Shown here in pieces: positions 8,648 through 16,834 of a stretch of 52,456 bases of DNA. Source of the stretch: an uncultured Collinsella sp. (GTDB lineage Bacteria; Actinomycetota; Coriobacteriia; Coriobacteriales; Coriobacteriaceae); NCBI GenBank assembly GCA_902495355.1, contig CABUWV010000015.1, positions 1 through 52,456 on the forward strand, read 5' to 3'. The notes under the pieces are model-generated. The model had not been told where the DNA came from. It was given only the letters and a program-made list of their open reading frames with translations, and did no database searches. Numbering within the stretch: position 1 is the first letter of the stretch; every line of letters starts with the position of its first letter. The translations under genes were made by a program, and so were the position numbers.

Positions 8648-10045
8648 ATGGAGCGTCCCTGCGCATGGAAAAAGTACACGCCACAGCAAGTCGAGGAGCT
8701 CGAGGAGCTTTGCCGCGGCTATAAGCAGTTTTTGAGCGAGAACAAGACCGAGCGCCTGTGCGTCAAGACCGGCATCAAGATGGCCGAGGAGGCGGGATAC
8801 GTCGACCTGGAGACCGTGATCGCCGAAGGCCGCGAGCTCAAGGCAGGCGACAAGGTGTACGCCGCCAATCACGGCAAGGACCTCATGCTCGTCAACCTGG
8901 GCAACGCCCCGCTCGAGCAGGGCTTTAACATCCTGGGCGCCCACGTGGACTCGCCGCGCCTAGACCTTAAGCAGAACCCCGCCTTCGAGGCCGGCGACAT
9001 GGCCTACCTCGACACGCACTACTACGGTGGCGTCAAGAGCTACCACTGGGTGGCCTCCCCGCTCGCACTCGTGGGCGTCATCTGCAAAAAGGACGGTACC
9101 ACCGTCGACATCAATATCGGCGACAAGGCGGACGACCCGGTCTTTACCATCTCCGACCTGCTGATCCACCTCTCGAGCGAGCAGATGTCCAAGCCTGCCA
9201 AGGACGCCGTCGATGCCGAGATTCTCGACGTGATCGTGGGCGGCCGCCCCGTCAAGTTTGACGAGGACGACAAGGACGCCCCCAAGGAGCCCGTCAAGCA
9301 GATGTTCCTGGATATCCTCAAGGAGCAGTACGACGTCGAGGAGGAGGACTTCCTCTCCGCCGAGATCGAGGTCGTGCCCGCCGGCCCCGCCCGCGACATG
9401 GGCCTCGACCGCTCCATGATTCTGGGCTATGGCCATGACGACCGCGTCTGTGCCTACCCCTCCATGCTCGCCCAGATCAACGTCACCAACGTGGAGCGCA
9501 CGAGCATCACGCTCATCGTCGACAAGGAGGAGATCGGTTCCGTGGGTGCCACCGGCATGACGAGTCGCTTCTTCGAGAACACCGTCGCCGAGATCATGAT
9601 GCTCGCCGGCGAGGACAGCCCGCTGGCTCTGCGCCGCGCGCTCGCCCGCAGCCGTATGCTCTCCTCCGACGTGTCCGCCGGCTTCGACCCGGGCTATGCC
9701 GGCAAGTTCGAGACCAAGAACGCCGCCTTCATGGGTCGCGGCCTGTGCTTTAACAAGTACACGGGCAGCCGCGGCAAGGGCGGCTCTAACGACGCCGACG
9801 CCGAGTATGTGGCCCTCGTCCGCGACATCATGGACGAGGCCGGCGTGGACTTCCAGACCTGCGAGCTCGGCCGCGTCAACGCTGGTGGCGGCGGCACCAT
9901 CGCCTACATCATGGCCAAGTACGGCATGAACGTCATCGACTCCGGCGTTGCCGTCCTGTCCATGCACGCCCTGTGGGAGGTCGCCAACAAGGCCGACATC
10001 TACGAGGCATATCGCGGTTACAAGGCCTTCATCGAGCGAGCCTAA
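8648..10045 (+). CDS. M18-family zinc aminopeptidase
   Basis: This is a cytoplasmic metallo-aminopeptidase of the M18 (aspartyl aminopeptidase-like) family, which removes N-terminal, often acidic, residues from peptides and forms large oligomers. The 465-residue protein has GAHVDSPRLDLK (metal-ligand His and Asp), DKEEIGSVG (general-base Glu and metal Glu) and YGHDDRVCAY. The ATG at 8648 follows GAAAGGAGCCTGCGTC. An in-frame opening begins far upstream, but that stretch overlaps polA and its promoter. The gene diverges from polA. A palindromic element that doubles as a terminator follows. Confidence 0.92.
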   Translation: MERPCAWKKYTPQQVEELEELCRGYKQFLSENKTERLCVKTGIKMAEEAGYVDLETVIAEGRELKAGDKVYAANHGKDLMLVNLGNAPLEQGFNILGAHVDSPRLDLKQNPAFEAGDMAYLDTHYYGGVKSYHWVASPLALVGVICKKDGTTVDINIGDKADDPVFTISDLLIHLSSEQMSKPAKDAVDAEILDVIVGGRPVKFDEDDKDAPKEPVKQMFLDILKEQYDVEEEDFLSAEIEVVPAGPARDMGLDRSMILGYGHDDRVCAYPSMLAQINVTNVERTSITLIVDKEEIGSVGATGMTSRFFENTVAEIMMLAGEDSPLALRRALARSRMLSSDVSAGFDPGYAGKFETKNAAFMGRGLCFNKYTGSRGKGGSNDADAEYVALVRDIMDEAGVDFQTCELGRVNAGGGGTIAYIMAKYGMNVIDSGVAVLSMHALWEVANKADIYEAYRGYKAFIERA

Positions 10046-10058
10046 CCAACCCTTCATC

Positions 10059-10130
10059 AGTTGCGGTGAAATACGGACTAAACTGGCCCATAAACGGCCA
10101 AAACAGACCGTATTCCACCGCAACTTTTTT
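10059..10130 (+). repeat. Palindromic repeat, copy 1, with terminator T-tract
   Basis: Arms AGTTGCGGTGAAATACGG (10059-10076) and CCGTATTCCACCGCAACT (10108-10125) are inverted with one mismatch. The loop holds a small inner hairpin (TGGCC and GGCCA). Six T residues follow, so it can terminate the aminopeptidase transcript. A second, diverged copy is at 49186-49254 with the same arms and the same ACGGCCAAA internal stretch. Confidence 0.85.
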
Positions 10131-10145
10131 GGCAGAGGAGAGTCC

Positions 10146-10955
10146 ATGCTGCAGGTCATCATTTCGCCCGCCAAGCAGATGCGCGCGGCCCAAGATGCTT
10201 TTGAAGTCCTGGGCATCCCACCCTTTGTGCGCGAGACGGCTCGCCTCCACCGCGCACTGCTAGATATCGAGCGGAATGAAGGCAGCGGCGGCCTGCAGGC
10301 GCTGTGGAACGTGAGCGACAAACTGCTGGGACCTTGCCTCAACACACTGCATGAGTTCGGGCCCATCCTGAAAAGCGGCGATCTCGACAATCCCGCACTC
10401 GCCCGTCACCTCTCCCCTGCCGTCATGTCCTATCACGGCATTCAATACCAGAGCATGGCACCCGAGGTGATGGATTCCGCACAGCTCGCATGGCTGCAAG
10501 ACCATCTGTGGATCCTCTCCGGCCTCTACGGGTGCGTTCGTCCCTTTCATGCCGTCGAACCGTATCGGCTGGAGATGGGCGCGAAGCTTGTCGTCGACGG
10601 TGCCCGAGACCTCTACGCGTTTTGGGGCGACAAGCTCGCACGGGCCATCGCTCCGGCGGGCTCCAACGCTACGATCGTCAACCTCGCCAGCGCGGAATAC
10701 GCCAAAGCCGTTCTGCCCTGCCTCGCCACCGATGCCACGGTCGTCACATGCCTCTTTGGCGAAGGCGTCCGCAACAGGAAGCCCATCCAACGGTCGACCG
10801 CCAGCAAAAAGGCGCGCGGCTCCATGGTTCGCTGGATGGCAGAAAACAAGCTCGAGGATGCAAGCGAACTCACCGCATTCAATATCGGCTATCGGCACAT
10901 CCCCGAGCTTTCAGACAAAAACACCCTGGTTTTCATGAACGCGCAGGCACAATAG
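10146..10955 (+). CDS. yaaA: YaaA-family peroxide stress protein
   Basis: This is a member of the YaaA/DUF328 family; in E. coli the protein lowers free iron during hydrogen peroxide stress and binds DNA. The 269-residue product starts MLQVIISPAKQM, the family signature start. It carries SGLYGCVRPFHAVEPYRLEMG near residue 130 and the C-terminal FNIGYRHIPELSDKNTLVF. GCAGAGGAGAGTCC precedes the ATG at 10146. It follows the aminopeptidase, separated by the terminator-like repeat, so it probably has its own promoter or relies on read-through. It converges with the membrane protein gene ending at 10979. Confidence 0.92.
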   Translation: MLQVIISPAKQMRAAQDAFEVLGIPPFVRETARLHRALLDIERNEGSGGLQALWNVSDKLLGPCLNTLHEFGPILKSGDLDNPALARHLSPAVMSYHGIQYQSMAPEVMDSAQLAWLQDHLWILSGLYGCVRPFHAVEPYRLEMGAKLVVDGARDLYAFWGDKLARAIAPAGSNATIVNLASAEYAKAVLPCLATDATVVTCLFGEGVRNRKPIQRSTASKKARGSMVRWMAENKLEDASELTAFNIGYRHIPELSDKNTLVFMNAQAQ

Positions 10956-10978
10956 GCCCGCCGTTTCCAAACACCCCA

Positions 10979-11494
10979 TTACTCCGCCAAGCCATCGGCC
11001 TTTGCAATCTCGCTCGTCGAGCCATCTTGGTAGGTAATCTTAACGTGCTCTACGTCGGATACCGTAACGCCCGACGGAGGTTCCAAACGCCACTCCGTCA
11101 GAGCGATATCCATGGTCGTGGGCACATCGCCCTGATCTTTGAGCTTCACCATGAGTGTTTTGATTGCTGCATCAAACGTCACGCGTTCGATTTCTTCACC
11201 CGGAATAGACCCGCCGCTCAACTGCAGCTGTACAAACTCGTCGCGCGGATACCAATAGTCGCCCGGCGCGGCCACCGTGTTACCGCCAGCGATCTTCACC
11301 GTCATGATCGGCAGGGCATCGTCGGCCTCAAACTCCCAGGCAGCGCCGCCGCGACCGCCAAACGTCCAAATACAAAAGGCAATCACCAGCACGGCAAGCA
11401 CCGCAAAACCAATCGCGACCAACCCATGGTGCGCACGGCTTTCCTCGGCCGATACATCCCATTGCATCTCTCGATATAGATGCTTGTCTTCCAT
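10979..11494 (-). CDS. Single-pass membrane protein of unknown function
   Basis: I do not recognise this 171-residue protein. Residues about 1-24 are cytoplasmic and charged (MEDKHLYREMQWDVSAEESR). They are followed by one hydrophobic segment (about 25-46, GLVAIGFAVLAVLVIAFCIW) and an extracytoplasmic domain of about 125 residues. That domain is rich in beta-forming residues and ends DGSTSEIAKADGLAE. The ATG at 11494 has GGGGAGGCGTAC upstream. A much longer open frame extends upstream but runs antisense to thiC and its riboswitch and is not coding. The gene diverges from thiC with about 70 bp between its start and the riboswitch. Confidence 0.75.
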   Translation of the reverse strand: MEDKHLYREMQWDVSAEESRAHHGLVAIGFAVLAVLVIAFCIWTFGGRGGAAWEFEADDALPIMTVKIAGGNTVAAPGDYWYPRDEFVQLQLSGGSIPGEEIERVTFDAAIKTLMVKLKDQGDVPTTMDIALTEWRLEPPSGVTVSDVEHVKITYQDGSTSEIAKADGLAE

Positions 11495-11562
11495 GTACGC
11501 CTCCCCACAGGCACGCTCGTTAGGCCAATCGTACCCATTCGAGCTATACTTGAGCCCATTAC

Positions 11563-11661
11563 ATAAACGGGGAGCTTGCAGGACAAGACGGCAGGCTGAG
11601 ATTGGGCGCGCCCGCCCTGACCCGCAAACCTGATATGGGTAATGCCAACGAAGGGAGCCGT
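11563..11661 (+). promoter_or_regulatory. TPP riboswitch (THI element) of thiC
   Basis: The leader contains the conserved thi-box parts in order: the ACGGGGAGCTTGC 5' strand, CTGAGA (11596-11601) after a hairpin-forming GGCAGG, then CCTGAT (11629-11634), ATGGGTAATGCC and the AACGAAGGGAG end. This is the classic TPP aptamer. Because GAAGGGAG is also the thiC ribosome-binding site, control is probably by sequestering translation initiation. Confidence 0.95.
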
Positions 11662-11665
11662 GCCA

Positions 11666-13000
11666 ATGAGCACACAGACCGAGCCCAAGCTCGTCACGCA
11701 AATCGACTTCGCCCGTGCCGGGCAGATCACGCCGCAGATGAAGGAAGTCGCCGAGCGCGAGCATCGCGACCCCGAGTACATCCGCGAGCGCGTGGCCGAC
11801 GGCCGCATCGCCATTCCCGCCAATATTGTGCACATCAAAAAGGGCATGCGCGCCTTTGGCGTCGGTGAGGGCCTGTCCACCAAGGTCAACGTGAACTTGG
11901 GCATCTCGGGCGACAAGGCCGATGCCGCCGAGGAATGGAAGAAGGTCAAGATCGCCGAGGACTTTGGCGCCGACGCCATCATGGACCTCTCCAACTCGGG
12001 CAAGACGCGCCAGTTCCGCCAGCAGCTCATCGACGAAACGCCGCTCATGGTAGGCACCGTCCCCATGTACGACGCCATCGGCTACATGGAAAAGCCGCTG
12101 GTCAAGCTCACCAAGGACGACCTGTTCGAAGTCGTGCGCGCACACGCCGAGGACGGCGTCGACTTTATGACCATCCACTGCGGCATCAACAAGTCGGTCA
12201 CCAAGACCTTTAAGGAGACCGGTCGCCTGATGAACATCGTCAGCCGCGGCGGCTCGCTGCTGTTTGGCTGGATGGAGGTCACCGGCAACGAGAACCCGTT
12301 CTATGAGTTCTACGACGAATTGCTCGAGATTTGCCACGAGTACGACGTGACGATTTCGCTCGGCGACTCCTGCCGCCCGGGCTGCCTCTACGACTCCAAC
12401 GACGCCACCGAGACCGCTGAGATGATCGAGCTGGGCAAGCTGTGCAAGCGCGCTTGGGCCGCCGGCGTCCAGGTCATGGTCGAGGGCCCGGGTCACATGG
12501 CGCTCGACGAGATCGCCGCCAACATGAAACTGCAGAAGCGCCTGTGCCACAATGCTCCGTTCTATGTGCTCGGGCCGCTGGTAACCGATATCGGCGTGGG
12601 TTACGACCACATCACCGCTGCCATCGGCGGCGCCATCTCCGCCAGCTCCGGTGCCGACTTCCTGTGCTACGTGACACCGGCAGAGCACCTATGCCTGCCC
12701 AACGCCCAGGATGTGCTCGACGGCCTCATGGCCACCAAGATCGCCGCACACGCCGCCGACATCGCCAAAAAGGTGCCCCACGCCCGCGACATGGACGACA
12801 AGATGGGGCAGGCACGCCGCAAGCTCGACTGGGACGCCATGTGGAAGTGCGCGCTCGACCCGGTTACGGGCAAGAAGCGCTACGAGGAGTCCCCCGCCGC
12901 CACCGAGGGCACTTGCACTATGTGTGGCAAGATGTGCGCCGTCCGCACCGTCAACAAGATCTTCGAGGGCACCACGATCGACCTCGGCATGGAGGACTAG
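11666..13000 (+). CDS. thiC: Phosphomethylpyrimidine synthase ThiC
   Basis: This radical-SAM enzyme converts aminoimidazole ribotide into HMP-phosphate for thiamine. At 444 residues it is the short form, without the long N-terminal domain of the E. coli protein. Key blocks are GDSCRPGCLYD, VEGPGHM and the C-terminal cluster motif CTMCGKMC near residue 424, spaced CX2CX3C rather than the CX2CX4C of E. coli; that shorter spacing is, to my knowledge, normal for short ThiC proteins. The ATG at 11666 lies 6 nt after AAGGGAGCCG inside the riboswitch. A longer in-frame start at 11642 falls inside the aptamer and is rejected. Confidence 0.97.
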   Translation: MSTQTEPKLVTQIDFARAGQITPQMKEVAEREHRDPEYIRERVADGRIAIPANIVHIKKGMRAFGVGEGLSTKVNVNLGISGDKADAAEEWKKVKIAEDFGADAIMDLSNSGKTRQFRQQLIDETPLMVGTVPMYDAIGYMEKPLVKLTKDDLFEVVRAHAEDGVDFMTIHCGINKSVTKTFKETGRLMNIVSRGGSLLFGWMEVTGNENPFYEFYDELLEICHEYDVTISLGDSCRPGCLYDSNDATETAEMIELGKLCKRAWAAGVQVMVEGPGHMALDEIAANMKLQKRLCHNAPFYVLGPLVTDIGVGYDHITAAIGGAISASSGADFLCYVTPAEHLCLPNAQDVLDGLMATKIAAHAADIAKKVPHARDMDDKMGQARRKLDWDAMWKCALDPVTGKKRYEESPAATEGTCTMCGKMCAVRTVNKIFEGTTIDLGMED

Positions 13001-13005
13001 CCCTG

Positions 13006-13030
13006 TCGCCGCGGCCGCTTCTGGCGGCGA
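13006..13030 (+). repeat. Hairpin after thiC
   Basis: TCGCCGC (13006-13012) pairs with GCGGCGA (13024-13030) directly downstream of the thiC stop. There is no T-tract, so it may be a 3'-end stabiliser rather than a terminator. Confidence 0.45.
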
Positions 13031-13039
13031 GCTGGTGCC

Positions 13040-13136
13040 TGTCAATTGTTGACATGTGAACATTTGCTTGCATTTGCGTAAAGATTGCATCGCCCGCCCG
13101 GGTTCGACATAGAGTCAGCCCGGGCATCTTTATAAT
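13040..13136 (+). promoter_or_regulatory. thiD promoter region with palindrome
   Basis: TGTCAATTGTTGACA (13040-13054) is a 15-bp perfect palindrome. GCCCGGG (about 13097) and CCCGGGC (about 13119) form a stem whose 3' side runs into ATCTTTATAAT. The TATAAT at 13131-13136 is a strong -10 hexamer about 45 bp before the thiD ATG, with no good -35 at standard spacing. thiD therefore probably has its own promoter and is not co-transcribed only from the thiC riboswitch. Confidence 0.5.
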
Positions 13137-13182
13137 GCTGGCTTATAGACCCATTTGATTCCGACCGAACAAGGGAGCGAAC

Positions 13183-14013
13183 ATGGATCGCAGTAAGGTA
13201 CCTGCCGTTCTATCCATCGCAGGATCCGATTCCAGCGGTGGCGCCGGCATTCAGGCCGACATCAAGACCATCACGGCGCACCGCCTGTATGCCGAGACGG
13301 CCATCACCGCCATCACCGCACAGAACACCCTGGGCGTCACCGCCGTGCAGAACATCTCCCCGGATATTGTCGCGGCGCAGATCGATGCCGTTTTTGACGA
13401 TATCCGCCCCAACGCCGTCAAGATTGGCATGGTTTCCTCTGCCGAGATTATCGATGTTATCGCCGACCGCCTGAGCGCTTGGAACGCGACAAACGTGGTA
13501 GTCGACCCCGTCATGGTAGCCACCTCGGGCGCTCGCCTGATCGCAGAGGACGCCGCCGAAGCGCTTACACACCGCCTGTTCCCGCTGGCGACCGTCATCA
13601 CGCCCAATATTCCCGAGGCCATGGCCCTGCTCGACTACGAGGTCGACTCCGAGCGCACGCAGCAAAATGCTGCCATGCTCCTCACCCGCCGCTTTGGTTG
13701 CGCATCCCTCGTTAAGGGTGGGCATCTTGTCAACGAGGCCAACGATGTACTGGCCGAACCCGCGCCACTCGATGACGAGGGCAACCATCTGGGAGATCCA
13801 CTCACCACGTGGTTCCGCCACAAGCGCATCGAGACCGACAACACGCACGGCACCGGCTGCACGCTCTCGTCCGCCATCGCCTGCGCGCTGGCTCAGGGCA
13901 TGGATCTTGCCGATGCCGTCAACGCCGGCAAGGCATACTTAACCGGCGCTCTCGCCGCCGGCTTTGACATGGGCAAAGGCTCCGGCCCCGTCAATCACAT
14001 GTGGCAGTATTAA
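13183..14013 (+). CDS. thiD: HMP / HMP-phosphate kinase ThiD
   Basis: This ribokinase-fold kinase phosphorylates hydroxymethylpyrimidine and its monophosphate to HMP-PP. The 276-residue product begins with VLSIAGSDSSGGAGIQAD, the substrate-binding signature. It has VVVDPVMVATSGA near residue 105 and the anion-hole catalytic block DNTHGTGCTLSSAIA near residue 225. AAGGGAGCGAAC precedes the ATG at 13183. It lies 182 bp after thiC and acts on the ThiC product. An insertion with DDEGNHLGDPLTTWFRHKRI lies before the GTGCT block, as in many ThiD proteins. Confidence 0.95.
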   Translation: MDRSKVPAVLSIAGSDSSGGAGIQADIKTITAHRLYAETAITAITAQNTLGVTAVQNISPDIVAAQIDAVFDDIRPNAVKIGMVSSAEIIDVIADRLSAWNATNVVVDPVMVATSGARLIAEDAAEALTHRLFPLATVITPNIPEAMALLDYEVDSERTQQNAAMLLTRRFGCASLVKGGHLVNEANDVLAEPAPLDDEGNHLGDPLTTWFRHKRIETDNTHGTGCTLSSAIACALAQGMDLADAVNAGKAYLTGALAAGFDMGKGSGPVNHMWQY

Positions 14014-14021
14014 GATTCACA

Positions 14022-14070
14022 GCCCCAAACCACCGCAAAGGGGACAGGCACCTTTGCGGTGGTTTGGGGC
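14022..14070. terminator. 20-bp hairpin between convergent thiD and SGNH gene
   Basis: GCCCCAAACCACCGCAAAGG (14022-14041) pairs perfectly with 14051-14070 around the 9-nt loop GGACAGGCA. It lies between the two stops and probably ends both transcripts, although no T-run is present on either side. The GGGGACAGGCACC tag at the loop recurs in other palindromes of this window. Confidence 0.75.
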
Positions 14071-14074
14071 CGTG

Positions 14075-14734
14075 CTACTCACCGAGCATCTCTTGGAGCT
14101 TGGCCGCCACGGCGTGACCCAGGCTCTCGTGGCTTTCGGGCATCATATGCAGATAGTCGATATCGCCCGGCTCGGCAAAGTCGGCGGCATTCAAAAAGTC
14201 GCAGCCAAACTGCTCAGCCACATGTGCGTAGTACTCACCAAAATGCTCCGAGGCCTCGACGGAACGCTCGTCAAAATCGGTCATATATACATCGGCGATT
14301 TGCGGCTTGATCTTGATAGGTGCCATCAGCAGAATACGCGGGCAGGGTGCGGCATTGGTCCAGGGAAATGCGCGCACCGCGCGAATCAGTGCCATGGTGC
14401 CACGGGCAATATCGGAGGCCGTCACACCAAAGACCGTCTTGCAATCGTTAGTTCCCAGCATAATAACGATCGCATCCAGCGGCTTATGGGCCTCGAGCAG
14501 CATCGGCAGCGCGCGGATGCCGTTAAGATTGGTATCCAGATGGCACATGTCGTCGCGTACCGTCGTGCGGCCGTTGAGGCCTTCTTCAATTACATGCCAG
14601 CCCTCGCCTAAGTCACGTTGGGCCACGCCGCACCAGCGCACATCGTGCGCATAGCGCACCGCGGTGCCGTCGCGCATGCCCGCCGGATCGTAACCATAGG
14701 TGTTGCTGTCGCCAAAGCATAGAACGTTTTTCAT
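14075..14734 (-). CDS. SGNH/GDSL-family hydrolase
   Basis: This is a cytoplasmic esterase/lipase-fold hydrolase; the family includes arylesterases and carbohydrate deacetylases, and the substrate cannot be read from sequence. The 219-residue protein has block I FGDSNTYGY (nucleophile Ser about residue 9), a block II Gly/Asn in GLNGRTT, block III MLGTND, and block V DYLHMMPESHESLG with the catalytic Asp/His region. No signal peptide is present. GAGGGGCTTACG precedes the ATG at 14734. It lies downstream of the PARG-like gene on the same strand, separated by a terminator, so it is probably transcribed separately. Confidence 0.9.
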   Translation of the reverse strand: MKNVLCFGDSNTYGYDPAGMRDGTAVRYAHDVRWCGVAQRDLGEGWHVIEEGLNGRTTVRDDMCHLDTNLNGIRALPMLLEAHKPLDAIVIMLGTNDCKTVFGVTASDIARGTMALIRAVRAFPWTNAAPCPRILLMAPIKIKPQIADVYMTDFDERSVEASEHFGEYYAHVAEQFGCDFLNAADFAEPGDIDYLHMMPESHESLGHAVAAKLQEMLGE

Positions 14735-14753
14735 CGTAAGCCCCTCGCTCAGT

Positions 14754-14786
14754 AAAAAGCCGACGGAAGCAGCCTCTCCCGTCGGC
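14754..14786 (-). terminator. Terminator of the PARG-like gene
   Basis: GCCGACGG (14759-14766) pairs with CCGTCGGC (14779-14786); on the minus strand the stem is followed by TTTTTACTG. Confidence 0.85.
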
Positions 14787-14812
14787 TCGGCCTATCTGTC
14801 AGCACGTACCGA

Positions 14813-15916
14813 TTACAGATACTTGCGCCAATCGTCCTCGTCCTCATCATCCTCGGTAGCAGCCTGGGCCTGCTCGGCGGCACGAGCTGCCGCAGCGCGA
14901 GCGGCAACCTGGGCATAGGACTCCTCGTTGCGCTCGGGGAAGTTTGCCAGCACGTGCTCGAACTTGGCAAAAGCCTCATCCCAACGCGTAGAAGGCACGG
15001 CAAAGAAGACTTGCTTGACCTTAAAGTCGCCCGACGCAAGCTCCTTGCGGAAGAGCTCGGCCACGGCCTCTGCGTCAAAGCCGTTGTTGTCGCAGCCCCA
15101 AGCGCCCAGCACGAGCTTCTCGCGATCTAGCTCGTCGCAGATGGCAAGCACAAAGCGAATGCGGTCGCGCAGGGCATCCAGCAGAGCATCGTCGCTCACG
15201 CGATACTCCTGGCGAGCGCGCTTAACGTTGGGCGCGGCGGCAACGATTACGTCGGCATACGCATGCACGTGGTTGCGGTCGAAGCGTACCGCAGGCACCA
15301 CCAGCGCACGGTTTCGGTAAAGCTCGCAGTTGATGTTGCGGCGACGGTTCTCGCCGTACCATTTGCGCTGCTTATCGAGAACGTTGTACAGATACGAATC
15401 GGCGCACAGCGTGGCCTCCTGGCCCAGATAACCCTGAATATAGCCACCGCCCGGGTTGGTGAACGAGGCAAAGGCGAGCACGGCCATGTCGCAGAACTGC
15501 GCATAGCCACGACCGTTGTCCAGGATGGCCTGCGTGGCAGAGGCATCGAGCACGGTGACCTCAGGCAGAACCGGAGCGGGCTCCTCAGCAGGCGCGGACT
15601 CAGCTTCAGCGATTTCCTCGACGGGCTCAGGCGCTGCCTCGGTCTCGGCAGCCTCCGCGCCCTCGACGTCCTCGGCAACCTGTTCTTCGGCGGCCACAGC
15701 AGTCTGAACCTTGGCCTTCATCGCCGCGACAAAGCCGGCAGGCATACCGTCAAACTCGCGAACACCGGCAAGCGAACGCTCGATATCCTTGGCGCACGCT
15801 TCGGACGCATTTGCCACGTGACGCTCGGCGGCCTTGGCACGCGCCTCGCGCTTGGGATTGGGCTGACCCGCTCGGTTGGACCTGCGGTTACGGTTCCTGT
15901 TGTCGACGTCTGCCAT
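14813..15916 (-). CDS. PARG-like macrodomain protein (TIGR02452/DUF2263 family), catalytic Glu replaced
   Basis: The family comprises bacterial poly(ADP-ribose) glycohydrolase-like proteins. The C-terminal half (about residues 125-345) has the macrodomain core: LAFASFTNPGGGYIQG (GGG 156-158), then LGQEATLCADSYLY, and later VIVAAAPN and LVLGAWGCDNNGFDAEAVAELF. The diagnostic PARG signature is GGG-X6-8-QEE with the second Glu catalytic. Here it reads Q166-E167-A168, so the protein may bind ADP-ribose without cleaving it. Residues 1-35 are Arg/Asn-rich and basic, and about 75-118 is an Ala/Glu/Pro linker that separates the N-terminal helix block from the core. AAAGGTGACCACTT precedes the ATG at 15916. 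Confidence 0.85.
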   Translation of the reverse strand: MADVDNRNRNRRSNRAGQPNPKREARAKAAERHVANASEACAKDIERSLAGVREFDGMPAGFVAAMKAKVQTAVAAEEQVAEDVEGAEAAETEAAPEPVEEIAEAESAPAEEPAPVLPEVTVLDASATQAILDNGRGYAQFCDMAVLAFASFTNPGGGYIQGYLGQEATLCADSYLYNVLDKQRKWYGENRRRNINCELYRNRALVVPAVRFDRNHVHAYADVIVAAAPNVKRARQEYRVSDDALLDALRDRIRFVLAICDELDREKLVLGAWGCDNNGFDAEAVAELFRKELASGDFKVKQVFFAVPSTRWDEAFAKFEHVLANFPERNEESYAQVAARAAAARAAEQAQAATEDDEDEDDWRKYL

Positions 15917-15982
15917 AAGTGGTCACCTTTCTCGGTCTCTGCCGCTATCGGCTTTTCCCATCCATGATACCCCGCCGCGTAC

Positions 15983-16008
15983 AAAAAAGACGGCCCCGAA
16001 GGACCGCC
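15983..16008 (-). terminator. Terminator of the BI-1 family gene
   Basis: On the minus strand GGCGGTCC-TTCG-GGGCCGTC forms an 8-bp stem with a UUCG tetraloop followed by six T. It lies 47 bp after the stop at 16055. Confidence 0.85.
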
Positions 16009-16054
16009 ATTCGCATCGATTTACACGTACGGCAAGCACCGCCGCAATTCGCCA

Positions 16055-16750
16055 CTAGTCGCGACGGCCAAGGATGTTCAGGATGCGCAGGAACACGTTG
16101 ATAATGTCCACAAACAGATTGGACGCCATGAGCACGGCGTTGGGCAGCGTAGGCGGCACTGTCGTGGCAACATAGGTGTCGTAGCCAATAAAGCCGGCGA
16201 ACACCACGATCACGATCAGGTCGGTGATGGTCTGCGAGACGCCCATGAACATCAGCACGATCTCAACCAGAATAGTGGCGAGCAGAATGCCAAAACCGAT
16301 GCCATATACGCGCTGGAAAAACTTGGGGAACGTCACGCCCAAGGCGCCAAAGACGAAGGTGATGGCGGCCGTGGCGATAAAGGCAGTGTTGATGGTGGGC
16401 AGGTCGTAGTTGGCAAGGCCAAACGACGCGGTCAGGCCAAAGGTGCTCGCAAAGATTACGTAGCCCGCAAGGGACAGGCCAACGGACTGCTTGCTGGCGG
16501 CGGCCGACATCATGACCATGCCGACGATGGTCAAAATAAACGAGCCAAAGACCAGCGGCAAGGCGGCGCCGCTCATCATCATGCGCGCAAACGACATGGT
16601 GCTCGTAAAGTAGGCGCCGGCGCCCATGGCGCAAAAGCCCAAGAAGATCAGGGCAGACATGGTGAGATTGTACGCGCGCGGCGACATCTCCTTGGCGCGG
16701 CTTGCGCCGCTCTCGACGGGGCCGTTCTGATAGCCCTGGATATCGTTCAT
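16055..16750 (-). CDS. Bax inhibitor-1 / YccA-family membrane protein
   Basis: This is an integral membrane protein of the BI-1/YbhL/YccA family; bacterial members act as calcium-leak channels or as modulators of the FtsH protease. The 231-residue sequence has about seven hydrophobic segments after a 25-residue polar N-terminus (MNDIQGYQNGPVESGASRAK). It contains SLAGYVIFASTFGLTASF in the middle and the typical FIGYDTYVA and DIINVFLRILNILGRRD ending. AAAGGACGAACCT precedes the ATG at 16750. It is flanked by its own terminator and shows no functional link to its neighbours. Confidence 0.93.
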   Translation of the reverse strand: MNDIQGYQNGPVESGASRAKEMSPRAYNLTMSALIFLGFCAMGAGAYFTSTMSFARMMMSGAALPLVFGSFILTIVGMVMMSAAASKQSVGLSLAGYVIFASTFGLTASFGLANYDLPTINTAFIATAAITFVFGALGVTFPKFFQRVYGIGFGILLATILVEIVLMFMGVSQTITDLIVIVVFAGFIGYDTYVATTVPPTLPNAVLMASNLFVDIINVFLRILNILGRRD

Positions 16751-16834
16751 AGGTTCGTCCTTTCAAAAAGCGCCACAAATAACGGCGCAGTAGCTGACAA
16801 GATTCCTGTCATTGTACCCGAACGCCGTGCGTCC

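Noticed and set aside
8648..10390. Long minus-strand frames antisense to the M18 aminopeptidase
   Set aside because: They are mirror frames of a GC-rich coding sequence, without ribosome-binding sites or recognisable domains.
10979..12688. A very long minus-strand open frame covering the membrane gene, the thiC riboswitch and most of thiC
   Set aside because: Its upstream two thirds are antisense to thiC and its riboswitch. Only the segment from ATG 11494 down is supported by a ribosome-binding site and sensible composition.
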